Shown: positions 16,022-24,493, counted from the stretch's first letter. The stretch: 38,481 nt of DNA from Euryarchaeota archaeon UBA181 (GCA_002496725.1 DALI01000065.1:1152-39632), one strand, 5' to 3'. Translations and numbers: made by a program. The notes: generated by a model from the letters alone, not told the origin.

Positions 16022-17458
16022 TCAATTATGCTTTAGACAGACGTTAAGGGGCTCCGAGAAAAATCCAAGGCTCCATCTTCCTCCTTCTCTCCCCACTCCA
16101 CTATCCTTCACTCCGCCGAAGGGAACTCGCAAGTCACGATGTAGCCATGTATTCACCCAGACCATTCCAGTTTGGATATTCTCAGCAACTCTTCTACCCC
16201 TATCTAAGTCACTCGTCCAGACACTACCTGCTAATCCATATCGAGTATTATTGGCGATTCCCACGGCTTCACTTTCGGAATTGAAGCGATGAACCGTGAC
16301 AAAGGGTCCGAAAATTTCCTCCGTAGAGCATCGTGAGTCTGCCGCAAGGCCAGTCACCACAGTAGGAGCCATCCAGTTACCTCCTGCTAGGTCCTTTGGA
16401 AGACAGGGAATGCCACCGGTTACAATTTCCCCTCCCTCTTCAAGGGCGAGGGAAACATAACTCTCAACCTTCTTCAGATGATCTTTGGATATGAGTGCGC
16501 CAAGTTGTGTTTCTTCCAGCATTGGATTGCCGATTTTCATTGATTCTACAGACTCAATGAACAGGCTCAGGAATTTTTCATAGATTGAGTCCTCTATGAG
16601 AATCCTGGAGCCACAAAGGCAAACTTGTCCTTGATTGAGAAATGCGGCCCTGGTAACTCCCTCAACTGTCTTCTCCAAGTCACAATCAGAAAAAACAATA
16701 CTTGCATTCTTACCTCCTAGCTCCAGACTTACCTTCTTGAATTGAGGTGAGGCGGCCGATGCAACTTTGGCACCAGTTGAGGTGCCACCCGTGAATGAAA
16801 CTAAGTCAACTTCCGGATTACTTGTCAATGACGAGCCAGCTATTCCATTTCCATGAATAAGATTCACAACTCCAGGGGGGAGTCCAACCTCATCCACTAC
16901 CCTCATCAGAAGATCTGCAGTAAGGGGAGTAAGCTCACTAGGCTTGCAAACAACCGTGTTGCCCATTCCTATTGCAGGTGCAACCTTCCATGAAAGGAGA
17001 TACAGAGGGAGGTTCCAAGGAGTAATCAGTGCCCCGACTCCTACTGCTCTGAGGCTTACTATATTCGTTGCATCACTCATTTCGAACATCTCATCTTCCT
17101 GCTCCCTAATCATTCCTGAGAAGAATCGAAAGTTTGAGACCGAGCGATTGGCATCCACAGAACGTGACAGGGCTATGGGCTTCCCAGTATCCAGACTCTC
17201 CAGATATGCGATTTCCTCATGCTTAGACTCCAGGCAGTCAGCTATCCTATCGAGCCAGTCAGCTCTCTCCGAGGGCTCAAGGGCACTCCAGCCAGGTAGG
17301 GCGTTCCTTGCCGCATCAACCGCAGAGCCAACATCTACATCCCCCGAGAGAGGGAGGCTACCGATTATCTCGCCAGTCGATGGAGATGTATTTTCCATCC
17401 AATTTTCTGAAGATGGCTCTACAAACTTACCTTGGATATAGTTGAGCACTCTCATCAT
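16022..17458 (-). CDS. NAD-dependent aldehyde dehydrogenase, 2-aminomuconate/2-hydroxymuconate semialdehyde type
   Basis: A 478-residue ALDH with oxyanion Asn149 (TPWNLP), general base Glu246 (LELGGKN) and nucleophile Cys280 (NQGQVCLCG). The C-terminal block (VWVNTWLHRDLRVPFGG followed by KDSGVGREGG) resembles 2-aminomuconate and 2-hydroxymuconate semialdehyde dehydrogenases and human ALDH8A1 more than generic betaine ALDHs. Those enzymes oxidise ring-cleavage semialdehydes to the acid in aromatic or kynurenine catabolism. The ATG overlaps the asparaginase stop by four bases, so translation is coupled. No ring-cleaving dioxygenase is in the window, so the substrate remains open. Assignment to ALDH is certain; the subtype is by remembered motifs. 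Confidence 0.85.
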   Translation of the reverse strand: MMRVLNYIQGKFVEPSSENWMENTSPSTGEIIGSLPLSGDVDVGSAVDAARNALPGWSALEPSERADWLDRIADCLESKHEEIAYLESLDTGKPIALSRSVDANRSVSNFRFFSGMIREQEDEMFEMSDATNIVSLRAVGVGALITPWNLPLYLLSWKVAPAIGMGNTVVCKPSELTPLTADLLMRVVDEVGLPPGVVNLIHGNGIAGSSLTSNPEVDLVSFTGGTSTGAKVASAASPQFKKVSLELGGKNASIVFSDCDLEKTVEGVTRAAFLNQGQVCLCGSRILIEDSIYEKFLSLFIESVESMKIGNPMLEETQLGALISKDHLKKVESYVSLALEEGGEIVTGGIPCLPKDLAGGNWMAPTVVTGLAADSRCSTEEIFGPFVTVHRFNSESEAVGIANNTRYGLAGSVWTSDLDRGRRVAENIQTGMVWVNTWLHRDLRVPFGGVKDSGVGREGGRWSLGFFSEPLNVCLKHN

Positions 17459-18627
17459 GATCCCTCATTAGAGAATGGATCACTCCTAGTTATGCCTTCA
17501 GAATATTCATTCCAGTCCATTGAAAATCTATCTCTATCCGGGTCCCATTCATCCCAGGTAACGACCTCTTCCAAGGCTCCTCTGAGATTATCAGGAACTA
17601 TTCCTGGTACAATGAAGGCCTTCTGACGATGCAAGGGATATGGATTTCTGAGCTGTATCCCCAAGACGCCTAGAACCGCCCTAGCAACATACCATGTAGC
17701 TTGACTATTCCAACCATGAGCGATTTTAATCACAATCCCTAGTCCATTAGGCCAATCTGGATGTTCTACAGACAGTCCAAGAAGCCCATCCGCACCTTCC
17801 TTTGCCAGTATCTTCCCTTCGCCTGCTTTTAGGCACGTAGAGTCAAGCCTATTGAATCCCCCAACTAAGTCCGGATGTTTATTCATGGCATCCCATATCC
17901 AGTCTTCTTCTTTCTCAAATGCTAGACCTGCGAACATGACCGCTAATTCATCCACTGTATTGGAAACTGTGGGTAGCCCACATCCATCTTTGGCTACTCT
18001 CTTAGGGGTCCAGTCCGGCTTCCCCATCAATCTTCTGAGGACATCCAGATAAAGTGGGAACCAGGGGGAGCTTGGCAGGGTGTATCCAGCCCTACTAATG
18101 CCCATCAACCTCATTGCCTTCAACATAGCAGCATGCTCGCCAGAGCAAGTATGAAACCACCTCCTAGGTCTCCTAACCTGCCTCCCAAATTGTATCAATG
18201 GAACATCAAGAGGGCACTGCATCAGCCCCCATTCTGACTCGCTGAGAAGGGATTGAGCGGCCGCTACATGTTCAGTATCTCCATTATGGGAGGAACAAGC
18301 AATGGCCATCTGCTCTGAGCTAATTCCTTCCTTGGCAAGAACATCGCCGAAAGTCTTCATCATTAGAGGCTTCATCATTGATCGTCCATAGACTAATACG
18401 TTCCCTCCAAAAGAGTGGACTATTTCCTTTCCATGAGCCCAAGCAATCGCTCCATGAATGGTATTCTCTGATACATCCATTCTTCGAAAATCCACCAATG
18501 GCTCCCATTCGACATCTCTTCCCGTGGCTATTCCCTCGTGCCTTTCTCCTAACGGGTTTGATGGGTAAAGGGAGGACCCCGGCCTTCCAGGAGAGACCGA
18601 TGAAGGAACCTTATCATGCTCAGCCAA
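17455..18627 (-). CDS. L-asparaginase II family (COG4448-type) amidohydrolase
   Basis: The 390-residue protein shows the motifs of the thermolabile Rhizobium-type asparaginase II family: RSMMKPLMM, ACSSHNGDTEHVAAA, HTCSGEHAAML, KDGCGLPT, and GKILAKEGADGLLGL. It is unrelated to the bacterial type I/II asparaginase fold and to the Ntn asparaginase encoded at 29893. Family members hydrolyse asparagine to aspartate and ammonia. In this operon it could instead remove an amide from a catabolic intermediate. The N-terminal 40 residues are extra and poorly conserved. The start directly abuts the monooxygenase stop (no gap), and the stop overlaps the ALDH start. No signal peptide is visible. Confidence 0.83.
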   Translation of the reverse strand: MAEHDKVPSSVSPGRPGSSLYPSNPLGERHEGIATGRDVEWEPLVDFRRMDVSENTIHGAIAWAHGKEIVHSFGGNVLVYGRSMMKPLMMKTFGDVLAKEGISSEQMAIACSSHNGDTEHVAAAQSLLSESEWGLMQCPLDVPLIQFGRQVRRPRRWFHTCSGEHAAMLKAMRLMGISRAGYTLPSSPWFPLYLDVLRRLMGKPDWTPKRVAKDGCGLPTVSNTVDELAVMFAGLAFEKEEDWIWDAMNKHPDLVGGFNRLDSTCLKAGEGKILAKEGADGLLGLSVEHPDWPNGLGIVIKIAHGWNSQATWYVARAVLGVLGIQLRNPYPLHRQKAFIVPGIVPDNLRGALEEVVTWDEWDPDRDRFSMDWNEYSEGITRSDPFSNEGS

Positions 18628-19869
18628 CTAGACACCCCCATTCACTCGGGGAACTACCTTAGTCATGAATGCAGTCATATTTCTCATCACTCTATCGCTA
18701 TCATGATTGAAGAAGTCAAACCAGCACATCAAACGGTCATCGCTATCGTACCTCGCGATTATCTGTTCAACTACTTCATCCGCATTTCCAATCACAGCAT
18801 TATCGACAGCCCTGTTGACCTTCGAAGGATCAATCGTCCCTTCCAATGCATTCCAATAAGTGGACAAAGCCGATTCTGCTTCCATCTTAGCCGCCTCACT
18901 CCTCTCTTGGGGACTAAGTCCCTGTTCCTCATTGATGAAGACCATCACTGTACGAGGCATCATTGATCTTTGCCAAGGCCCCCCCTTAGAATGATATGAT
19001 TCCCTCATCCTATCATGCGTTCCCTCGATTACGTGAGGGGGAGTAATAGAGAGATTGAACACCTGAACGGGCATCCACTCGTTTACTTCCCTTTGCAGTA
19101 TGGGGTCATGGCTTCCAAGAATTAGATTAAGTAAGTCCCTATTCCAATTCTGTGGAATTATCTTTATTTCCTCGAAATCATATCTATTCCTAATTTCTAT
19201 GGAATCTGGTAAATCATCCAAACCATAGTGCGTCAATGCCTGTTGCTGTACTCTTTCCCAATCTCCATCACTTCTGAAGTTAGATCTAGTAAGAACAGTC
19301 TTTGCAACCATATCACTAGATAGAACGTCCCCTCTAAGGAGTCTAAGGAAAATCTCAGATGCTTCTGCGAATATCCTGCCTCTCAAAGCAGGCCATGCCT
19401 CTTCCTCCACAGGATCCCTGGGGACTATGCCATATGGTCTCGCCATGAACTCGAACCTTCCAGCACTGAATCCGATGTGGAGACGCCTACTTTCATTGGG
19501 GGCAAGTCCGTGCAGGGATAAGAATGAACCCACTCTTTCAGCCTGTGCAATTGGTCCACCCGAGGCTAGTATGCTCATCACAGCACTTCCAATCTCCATT
19601 CTCTCGGTCCTTGATATGACCTTCTGTGCAATTTGAAAGAAGTCAGTACACAATCCTACTTCTCCAGGATAATGTGGTACAACCGGGTTCAAATTCCGCT
19701 TCTGAATCTCCGTTGAGAGATGTGCCTGAGCCACCCATCCGACTCCAAAACCAAGTTTATCCGCATGCACAGCTTGATCTAGAAAGCTAGAGAACATCTC
19801 ACTCTCGGTAGGGATAAAGCCGGAAGTGTCAGGGGTCTGCGAAATGGAGAAGAAAATATCGAACTCCAT
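18628..19869 (-). CDS. Luciferase-like (LLM class) flavin-dependent monooxygenase
   Basis: The 413-residue protein fits the bacterial luciferase TIM-barrel family. The N-terminal strand MEFDIFFSISQTP and HADKLGFGVGWVAQAH are followed by ERMEIGSAVMSILASGGPIAQAERVG and HIGFSAGRFEF (the FMN phosphate region). A C-terminal NADEVVEQIIARYDSD matches the G.p..v...l....G closing element. Such enzymes use FMNH2 from a partner reductase and O2 to hydroxylate, ring-open or cleave C-N/C-S bonds (RutA, NtaA, SsuD). A flavin reductase is encoded four genes upstream in the same run, so a two-component monooxygenase is likely. The particular substrate cannot be inferred. The stop is immediately followed by the asparaginase start. 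Confidence 0.83.
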   Translation of the reverse strand: MEFDIFFSISQTPDTSGFIPTESEMFSSFLDQAVHADKLGFGVGWVAQAHLSTEIQKRNLNPVVPHYPGEVGLCTDFFQIAQKVISRTERMEIGSAVMSILASGGPIAQAERVGSFLSLHGLAPNESRRLHIGFSAGRFEFMARPYGIVPRDPVEEEAWPALRGRIFAEASEIFLRLLRGDVLSSDMVAKTVLTRSNFRSDGDWERVQQQALTHYGLDDLPDSIEIRNRYDFEEIKIIPQNWNRDLLNLILGSHDPILQREVNEWMPVQVFNLSITPPHVIEGTHDRMRESYHSKGGPWQRSMMPRTVMVFINEEQGLSPQERSEAAKMEAESALSTYWNALEGTIDPSKVNRAVDNAVIGNADEVVEQIIARYDSDDRLMCWFDFFNHDSDRVMRNMTAFMTKVVPRVNGGV

Positions 19870-19877
19870 ATTATCCC

Positions 19878-20678
19878 TCAGATAGATCGCATTCTTCCGC
19901 CGTCAACGGCGAGACTCACGCCTCTTATCGCCCCACTAGAAGGCAGGCAAAGCCATGTAATGGCAATAGCAGTCTCAAGAGGATCTATCAGCCTTTGAAT
20001 TGGGACGCTACTGATCCAACCATCGTGAACCTCCTCGACCCCTTTCCCAGTCTTTGCTGAAATAGAATCTGCCAGCGAACCCAATCTATCAGTATCAGTA
20101 AATCCTGGAAGTATATTATTTATCGTTACACAAGGAGGGAGCTCTCTTGAAAGTGATTTTGACCAAGATGCCATGGCACCCCTCAGTGTATTAGAAAGGC
20201 CAATATTATCAATAGGCTCCCTGACTGAAGTCGAAATTACATTCACAATCCTTCCACTTCCAGCCTTCTCCATTCCAGGTACGAGGCCCCTTGCAAGAAT
20301 ATGAGACGCATGTAGGTGTCTAGCGAAGGGACCCTCGAAATCTTCTATCGAATTATCCAATAGTGGGCCACCAGGAGGGCCTCCAGAATTATTCACTAGG
20401 ATGTCTATACTTCCAATCTTGGAAACAAATTCCGAGATTCCGTTCAAATCCTCCATGTCCAAGGAGAAGTATTCGTGATCAGAGCCATGCATCTCTGAGA
20501 TAAGAGACTCAAGGGCATCAATGGATCTTGCACAGGAGATTACTCTACATCCGGCCCTAGCCAGCATCAATGATGTCGCTCTGCCTATTCCCTTGGATGC
20601 ACCACATACCAGTGCTGTCTTTCCTTCTAGTATTCCTTCCGCAAAGGGAAATTCACTTGTTAGTAGATTATTTTCCAT
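19878..20678 (-). CDS. Short-chain dehydrogenase/reductase lacking the canonical YxxxK
   Basis: This Rossmann SDR has the cofactor loop GASKGIG near the N-terminus, DILVNNSGGPPGG (the NNAG equivalent), and a C-terminal GVSLAVDGGRMRS. At the catalytic site, where SDRs have Y-x-x-x-K, it reads S-N-T-L-R (in NIGLSNTLRGAMASW), so both Tyr and Lys are replaced. I recall the same SNT(I/V)R variant from bacterial SDRs near kynurenine-type operons, so this is a subfamily trait and not decay. Activity may differ from alcohol oxidation. ATG 20678 is preferred over GTG 20687, which directly abuts the upstream stop. The gap to the monooxygenase is 8 bp. Confidence 0.82.
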   Translation of the reverse strand: MENNLLTSEFPFAEGILEGKTALVCGASKGIGRATSLMLARAGCRVISCARSIDALESLISEMHGSDHEYFSLDMEDLNGISEFVSKIGSIDILVNNSGGPPGGPLLDNSIEDFEGPFARHLHASHILARGLVPGMEKAGSGRIVNVISTSVREPIDNIGLSNTLRGAMASWSKSLSRELPPCVTINNILPGFTDTDRLGSLADSISAKTGKGVEEVHDGWISSVPIQRLIDPLETAIAITWLCLPSSGAIRGVSLAVDGGRMRSI

Positions 20679-20687
20679 TTCTTTCAC

Positions 20688-21419
20688 CTAATCGATATAA
20701 TGGGCATAAGACTCTTCACTGAGCTTCTGTCTAACAACATCCAATACCTCTTCCGGAGCATTCCTGAATGTCGGATTCTCACTAGAGCCTTGAGGATGGC
20801 GCATCTCTGTCCATCCCCCCTCGTCATATGCAATCAGTGCCTCCTTCATCAAGACTCCTGCAAGAACAAGGGTCCCGTAGCAAAGATCCTCATATGTCAT
20901 CCCTCTAGTGACCGAGAGTTCCCTTCTGAGTAAAATCTCCCCCGTATCTATGCCATTATCACAGAAGTGGCAGGTCGAGCCAATTTTGATATCATGGTAA
21001 ACCGACCACGCGGGTGATGCTGATCCTCTACACTCAGGAAGCAATCCAGGATGCGCATTGACTACTCCATCTTGGGGGAAATCCAGTATCTCCCCTCTGA
21101 TAATCCTAGTACCCCCAAAGACAATCAGATCTAGATTCATTTCTTTAATGTGAGGCATAACTTCAGATGAATTATGAATGGGCACTGTGATTACTGGAAT
21201 TCCATTGCCTACGGACTGCTCCTCAATTGTCGGAGCTATATCTTTGCCCTCGATCCTCTTCAGAAACTTCTCCCTCTCTTCATCGGCAATAGGAGAGTCC
21301 TCTTCGATAATCAGCTCAGGAACATGTTCCGCCGATAAGAGCTGACGAAGCATCTCTCTACCGTATGGGTGTTCTTTCAGAAGAAGAAATACAAACCTCG
21401 GCTTGGTCATGTCACTCAT
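20688..21419 (-). CDS. Formyltransferase-family protein (methionyl-tRNA formyltransferase-like N-terminal fold)
   Basis: The 243-residue protein carries the formyl-transferase core with the Asn-His-Asp set: N and H in VNAHPGLLPECRGSASP, and D in CDNGIDTGEILLR. The loop before it reads DLIVFGGTRIIRGEILD. It lacks the C-terminal OB-fold of methionyl-tRNA formyltransferase, and archaea do not formylate initiator tRNA. It is therefore more likely to act on a small metabolite, transferring or hydrolysing a formyl group with a folate carrier. Its place inside a flavin-monooxygenase operon suggests handling of formyl or one-carbon units released during degradation. ATG 21419 lies about 27 bp after a TATA-like element, so an internal promoter is possible. 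Confidence 0.8.
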   Translation of the reverse strand: MSDMTKPRFVFLLLKEHPYGREMLRQLLSAEHVPELIIEEDSPIADEEREKFLKRIEGKDIAPTIEEQSVGNGIPVITVPIHNSSEVMPHIKEMNLDLIVFGGTRIIRGEILDFPQDGVVNAHPGLLPECRGSASPAWSVYHDIKIGSTCHFCDNGIDTGEILLRRELSVTRGMTYEDLCYGTLVLAGVLMKEALIAYDEGGWTEMRHPQGSSENPTFRNAPEEVLDVVRQKLSEESYAHYID

Positions 21420-21439
21420 GCTACGCAGGGGCCATAGAT

Positions 21440-21463
21440 ACCCATTATTTTCGGTTGTCCGAA
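21440..21463 (-). promoter_or_regulatory. Candidate internal promoter with inverted repeat upstream of the formyltransferase gene
   Basis: In the 71-bp gap after the flavin reductase gene, the minus strand reads TTCGGACAACCGAAAATAAT. That is a perfect five-base inverted repeat (TTCGG/CCGAA, four-base loop; 21450-21463) running directly into an A-rich TATA-like core. The core is about 27 bp before the ATG at 21419. This fits a leaderless archaeal promoter whose upstream element is palindromic, so a regulator could bind there. It is also the widest gap inside the operon. Position and symmetry are the only evidence. Confidence 0.4.
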
Positions 21464-21490
21464 GAGGTAGAAAATGAACTAATATTCTCC

Positions 21491-22153
21491 CTATTCAGGC
21501 CATCCAAGCCGAAAATCTACTATTTTATTAATTTCATGATCAGTCTTAGCATATGAGAGTCGAGATATTCCAGGAGTTCTATGATAGCCATCCAGTCCGG
21601 ATATTGTTACACCACCCAAACTATGGATGTCGACATACCCATCATTGACATATCCATCCGAATCGAATTCGAACCAATCAACTGCCAATGTCAGGAAGTG
21701 GCACCCATTAACCAACTCAGTATCTCTGAGCAATGTTAGCCCCATTCTGACCTTCGACTCCTTCACATAGGGCGCCATCCAACCCTCGACCGTCTCTGGT
21801 GTCAGGCCAACTTCATGAAACTCACTCGATTCCCTAGGGTATCTAGCACTTGTCTGATGTGCCTTCTCAATTATTTCTTCATTAACATGACTAAATGTAC
21901 ATATCCCAGTGGACTTGATATTTTTGTAAGTGTGAGCATCATCTCCAGGTGGCCTTAGTACAAATCCCATTATTGGAGGGCTTGAACCAAGGTGAATAAC
22001 CGATGAGACTATCGATAGATTATCTCCGTATTCTGGATGGTGGGTACCTACTAAAGTGGCACTCTTGAATCCACTCAGACTGTTGACAAATCTCGCTCTT
22101 TTCCTACTTTCCCATGACATTAAATCTTCCGATTTCAAGAATGTCCAATCCAT
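21491..22153 (-). CDS. Flavin reductase-like FMN-binding oxidoreductase
   Basis: The 220-residue split-barrel protein shows the flavin-reductase-like pattern RARFVNSLSGFKSATLVGT, LSIVSSVIHLGSSPPIMGFVLRPP (FMN-binding region), and SLGGVTISGLDGYH near the C-terminus. It closely follows a family common in Bacteroidetes annotated only as flavin reductase. These proteins use NAD(P)H to make FMNH2, often for a partner monooxygenase, which matches the luciferase-like gene downstream. It starts 12 bp after aspS, so it is probably on the trmI-aspS transcript as well. No membrane segment or signal is visible. Direct flavoenzyme activity on a substrate is an alternative. Confidence 0.82.
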   Translation of the reverse strand: MDWTFLKSEDLMSWESRKRARFVNSLSGFKSATLVGTHHPEYGDNLSIVSSVIHLGSSPPIMGFVLRPPGDDAHTYKNIKSTGICTFSHVNEEIIEKAHQTSARYPRESSEFHEVGLTPETVEGWMAPYVKESKVRMGLTLLRDTELVNGCHFLTLAVDWFEFDSDGYVNDGYVDIHSLGGVTISGLDGYHRTPGISRLSYAKTDHEINKIVDFRLGWPE

Positions 22154-22165
22154 TTTATCACCATC

Positions 22166-23575
22166 TTAAGGTGTGACTCTGCTTCGATCCCGGGGGAACA
22201 AAACAACCTCTCTGACATTCCCTGCCCCTGTAAGGACCATCAACAAACGAGCTACTCCTAGACCCCAACCTGCATGAGGGGGCGCCCCATATCGGAATCC
22301 ATCTGTGTAGAAAGAGAAATCATCTGGATCGAGTCCCATGTTTCTCAGATTACTCTCTAGGACATCCACACGATGCTCCCTAGCTCCGCCACTAGTCATT
22401 TCATCACGACCATAGTTTAGGTCGAATCCTCTGCTTAGTTGCCCCCCTGAAGAGCCCTCCTCTCCCTCCTTGTGATGTATGTAGAAAGGCTTCATGGCCA
22501 TTGGCCATTTTGGGATGAAGTGAAAACCAGGAAATTTAGCGGCTATCAAGTCGCAGTGATGACTCTCTATGTCATCTCCCCAATCGATTTCCCCTCCTCC
22601 TCCTTTGACAATTTCAATAGCATCACAGTAAGGTATTCTGGGGAATGGTAAGCTAGGAATTTCTATCGTGATTTTCCCCTTTCCCTGGGACTCCCTGTAT
22701 TCGTTAACTTTGTCCATGAGATGCTGGTCATTTACTTTGACTTGAGACCAAATATAATGTATCATTCTCTCTTGTACTCCCATGACATCTTCATCATCCA
22801 TCCAAGCACCCTCAATATCAAATGAGATGAACTCATTGAGGTGCCTGTAAGTATCATGTTTTTCTGCTCTAAATGCAGGTCCTATCTCGAAAACCCTCTC
22901 TAATCCTCCAAGGATTGCTAGTTGTTTGTACAACTGTGGGCTCTGGGAGAGAAAGGCATCAGTCTCGAAGTACTTTATGGGGAAGAGATTCGTTCCACCT
23001 TCTGCCGCCGCCGCTATTATCTTAGGACTATTAATCTCTTGAAAGCCCTCTGAAATTAGATGATCTCTGCCGTATTGCAGAACTCTTGATCTTAACTGGA
23101 ACATGGCATTAACATGCTCCCTTCGAAGATCTAGGTGCCTGTTGTCCAACCTTACATGAAGTCCAACTTGAACATCATCAATTACCCCTATTGGGAGAGG
23201 GGTGGAAGCTTCTGCTAGAATTGTTCCCGAGGAAACATTGACCTCATACTCAGGCAGGGGAACTGGCTCTCCTTCTCCTACTTTAGGAGGCCTCTTCTGA
23301 GCTACCAATCCAGTAACCTGAACGGTCGACTCTCTGGATGCCGATTGTATTGAGTCAAAGGAATCTTCATCCATGTTGTCCCTCTTGAGGAATGCTTGAA
23401 TACGGCCAGTACCATCCCTTAGCAGCAAGAAGCAAATCGCCCCTCTGCCCCTGACTGTCTCAGCGTATCCGGAAATAGTTACCTCTGATCCTAGCAGAGA
23501 CTCACCCAGTTCGACAACCTGTCCAATTGTATGGCTCCTGTAAGAAGTCGGTTTCCATTCTGTGCTGTCACGCAT
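22166..23575 (-). CDS. aspS: Aspartyl-tRNA synthetase (archaeal type)
   Basis: The class II synthetase of 469 residues has an N-terminal OB-fold anticodon domain (about 10-115, VTISGYAETVRGRGAICFLLLRDGTG). The catalytic core contains RLDNRHLDLR, the QSPQLYKQ loop, motif 2 FEIGPAFRAEKHDTYRHLNEF, and motif 3 PPHAGWGLGVARLLM followed by NVREVVLFPRDRSR. The FPRDR ending and overall pattern are those of archaeal/eukaryotic AspRS rather than AsnRS. Whether it discriminates tRNA-Asp from tRNA-Asn cannot be read with certainty here. It lies 34 bp after trmI and 12 bp before the flavin reductase, so this housekeeping gene appears to lead the catabolic operon. Confidence 0.92.
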   Translation of the reverse strand: MRDSTEWKPTSYRSHTIGQVVELGESLLGSEVTISGYAETVRGRGAICFLLLRDGTGRIQAFLKRDNMDEDSFDSIQSASRESTVQVTGLVAQKRPPKVGEGEPVPLPEYEVNVSSGTILAEASTPLPIGVIDDVQVGLHVRLDNRHLDLRREHVNAMFQLRSRVLQYGRDHLISEGFQEINSPKIIAAAAEGGTNLFPIKYFETDAFLSQSPQLYKQLAILGGLERVFEIGPAFRAEKHDTYRHLNEFISFDIEGAWMDDEDVMGVQERMIHYIWSQVKVNDQHLMDKVNEYRESQGKGKITIEIPSLPFPRIPYCDAIEIVKGGGGEIDWGDDIESHHCDLIAAKFPGFHFIPKWPMAMKPFYIHHKEGEEGSSGGQLSRGFDLNYGRDEMTSGGAREHRVDVLESNLRNMGLDPDDFSFYTDGFRYGAPPHAGWGLGVARLLMVLTGAGNVREVVLFPRDRSRVTP

Positions 23576-23609
23576 GATGTTCGCAAAGGGTCCGAGTTAT
23601 CAACGGTGC

Positions 23610-24422
23610 TCATTCCTCTTCTTCGGCCGCGACCTTGGCTGATATCAAAAGAAATGCAGTATGGCCAATAGGGGTATTTCCCGGCCTTACTCCTCCTCTG
23701 CTGGCCTTGACCCATCTCCTTTCGATCATCTCTCCTGCCCACTCAACTATCAGGCCGTTTTCCTGCGCAGACTCCCAGCACTTCTCTAATTGGATTGTGG
23801 TCGGGCAGTAACAAGCTAGTCTCCCACCAGCTCTAAGCAATGGCTCTATTTTTGGAATCACCATCCATGGCTCTGCAATATCGATTATAGCCGCATCAAG
23901 ACTCCCGCATTTTTCAATCACTAAATCCCCTATGCTTGCAATATCCCCCTCGACGAGATGCCAGTCAGGAAACTCCGGCAGGACTTCAGACAGTCTTTCC
24001 ATGTTCATTCTCCCTACTTCGGCATGCTCAGATCTAGACTCTACTGAGATCAAGGTTCCAAGAGATCCCATCACATTAGCCAGATGCATTGCCAAACCAC
24101 CAGATCCATGGCCCCCTTCTAGGACTCTCGAACCAACTCCTATCCCCATCCAAGATATCAGGAAACCCGAGTCCTTAGCACCTATGACCTGAGCCCTCCT
24201 GGCCATATTCCTCCTAGCTTCAGGAAGCGAGGGATCAACGATAGTAAGGGACTTTTGCCCTACAGTAATTCTATCTCCGACAGAATATCCTCTCAGTAAC
24301 TCCTCCGCATCAAATCTGCCCAGTCCCTTGACTTTAACCTCGCCAGCGACCCTTCGGAGTAGATATGCCCTTCCGTCATCCTCTCTGAGCGCTAGCCATT
24401 CGGCCTTTTCGCTAGTTGCCAC
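23610..24422 (-). CDS. trmI: tRNA (adenine-N1)-methyltransferase TrmI
   Basis: The archaeal TrmI family methylates A57/A58 of the tRNA T-loop. Visible parts are an N-terminal beta domain (GEVKVKGLGRFDAEELL, VGDRITVG), the linker RRAQVIGAKDSGFLISWMGIGVGSRVLEGGHGSG with the SAM loop, and the acidic DAAIIDIAEPW where TrmI has DxxxLDLPDPW. GTG 24422 gives 270 residues. The longer GTG at 24482 would translate straight through the TATA-like promoter element near 24468 and add a non-conserved stretch, so it is rejected. It is the first gene of the long minus-strand run and is divergent from the secreted thioredoxin-like gene. Confidence 0.85.
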   Translation of the reverse strand: MATSEKAEWLALREDDGRAYLLRRVAGEVKVKGLGRFDAEELLRGYSVGDRITVGQKSLTIVDPSLPEARRNMARRAQVIGAKDSGFLISWMGIGVGSRVLEGGHGSGGLAMHLANVMGSLGTLISVESRSEHAEVGRMNMERLSEVLPEFPDWHLVEGDIASIGDLVIEKCGSLDAAIIDIAEPWMVIPKIEPLLRAGGRLACYCPTTIQLEKCWESAQENGLIVEWAGEMIERRWVKASRGGVRPGNTPIGHTAFLLISAKVAAEEEE

Positions 24423-24463
24423 ATGCCCCGGATAGCAACTTAAGATATCAATTAAACCTCGAC

Positions 24464-24473
24464 TAAATATAAT
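24464..24473. promoter_or_regulatory. Shared TATA-like element of a compact divergent promoter
   Basis: TAAATATAAT is near-symmetric and is the only A/T block between trmI and the surface-protein gene. It is centred about 26 bp before the plus-strand ATG at 24494, as expected for leaderless initiation. On the minus strand it would give a start near 24442, about 20 bases before GTG 24422. The two genes are only 71 bp apart, so one TATA box may serve both directions. Confidence 0.5.
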
Positions 24474-24493
24474 CAAGTGCACTATTGATGAAC

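Noticed and set aside
14996..22153. Kynurenine/tryptophan degradation operon
   Set aside because: The ALDH and SDR types fit, but kynurenine monooxygenase, kynureninase, 3-hydroxyanthranilate dioxygenase and ACMSD are all missing from the window.
22166..23575. Asparaginyl-tRNA synthetase
   Set aside because: The C-terminal NVREVVLFPRDR block and motif 2 region match archaeal AspRS; AsnRS endings differ.
24423..24482. Longer TrmI start at GTG 24482
   Set aside because: It would place the shared TATA-like element inside the coding region and adds residues not typical of TrmI.
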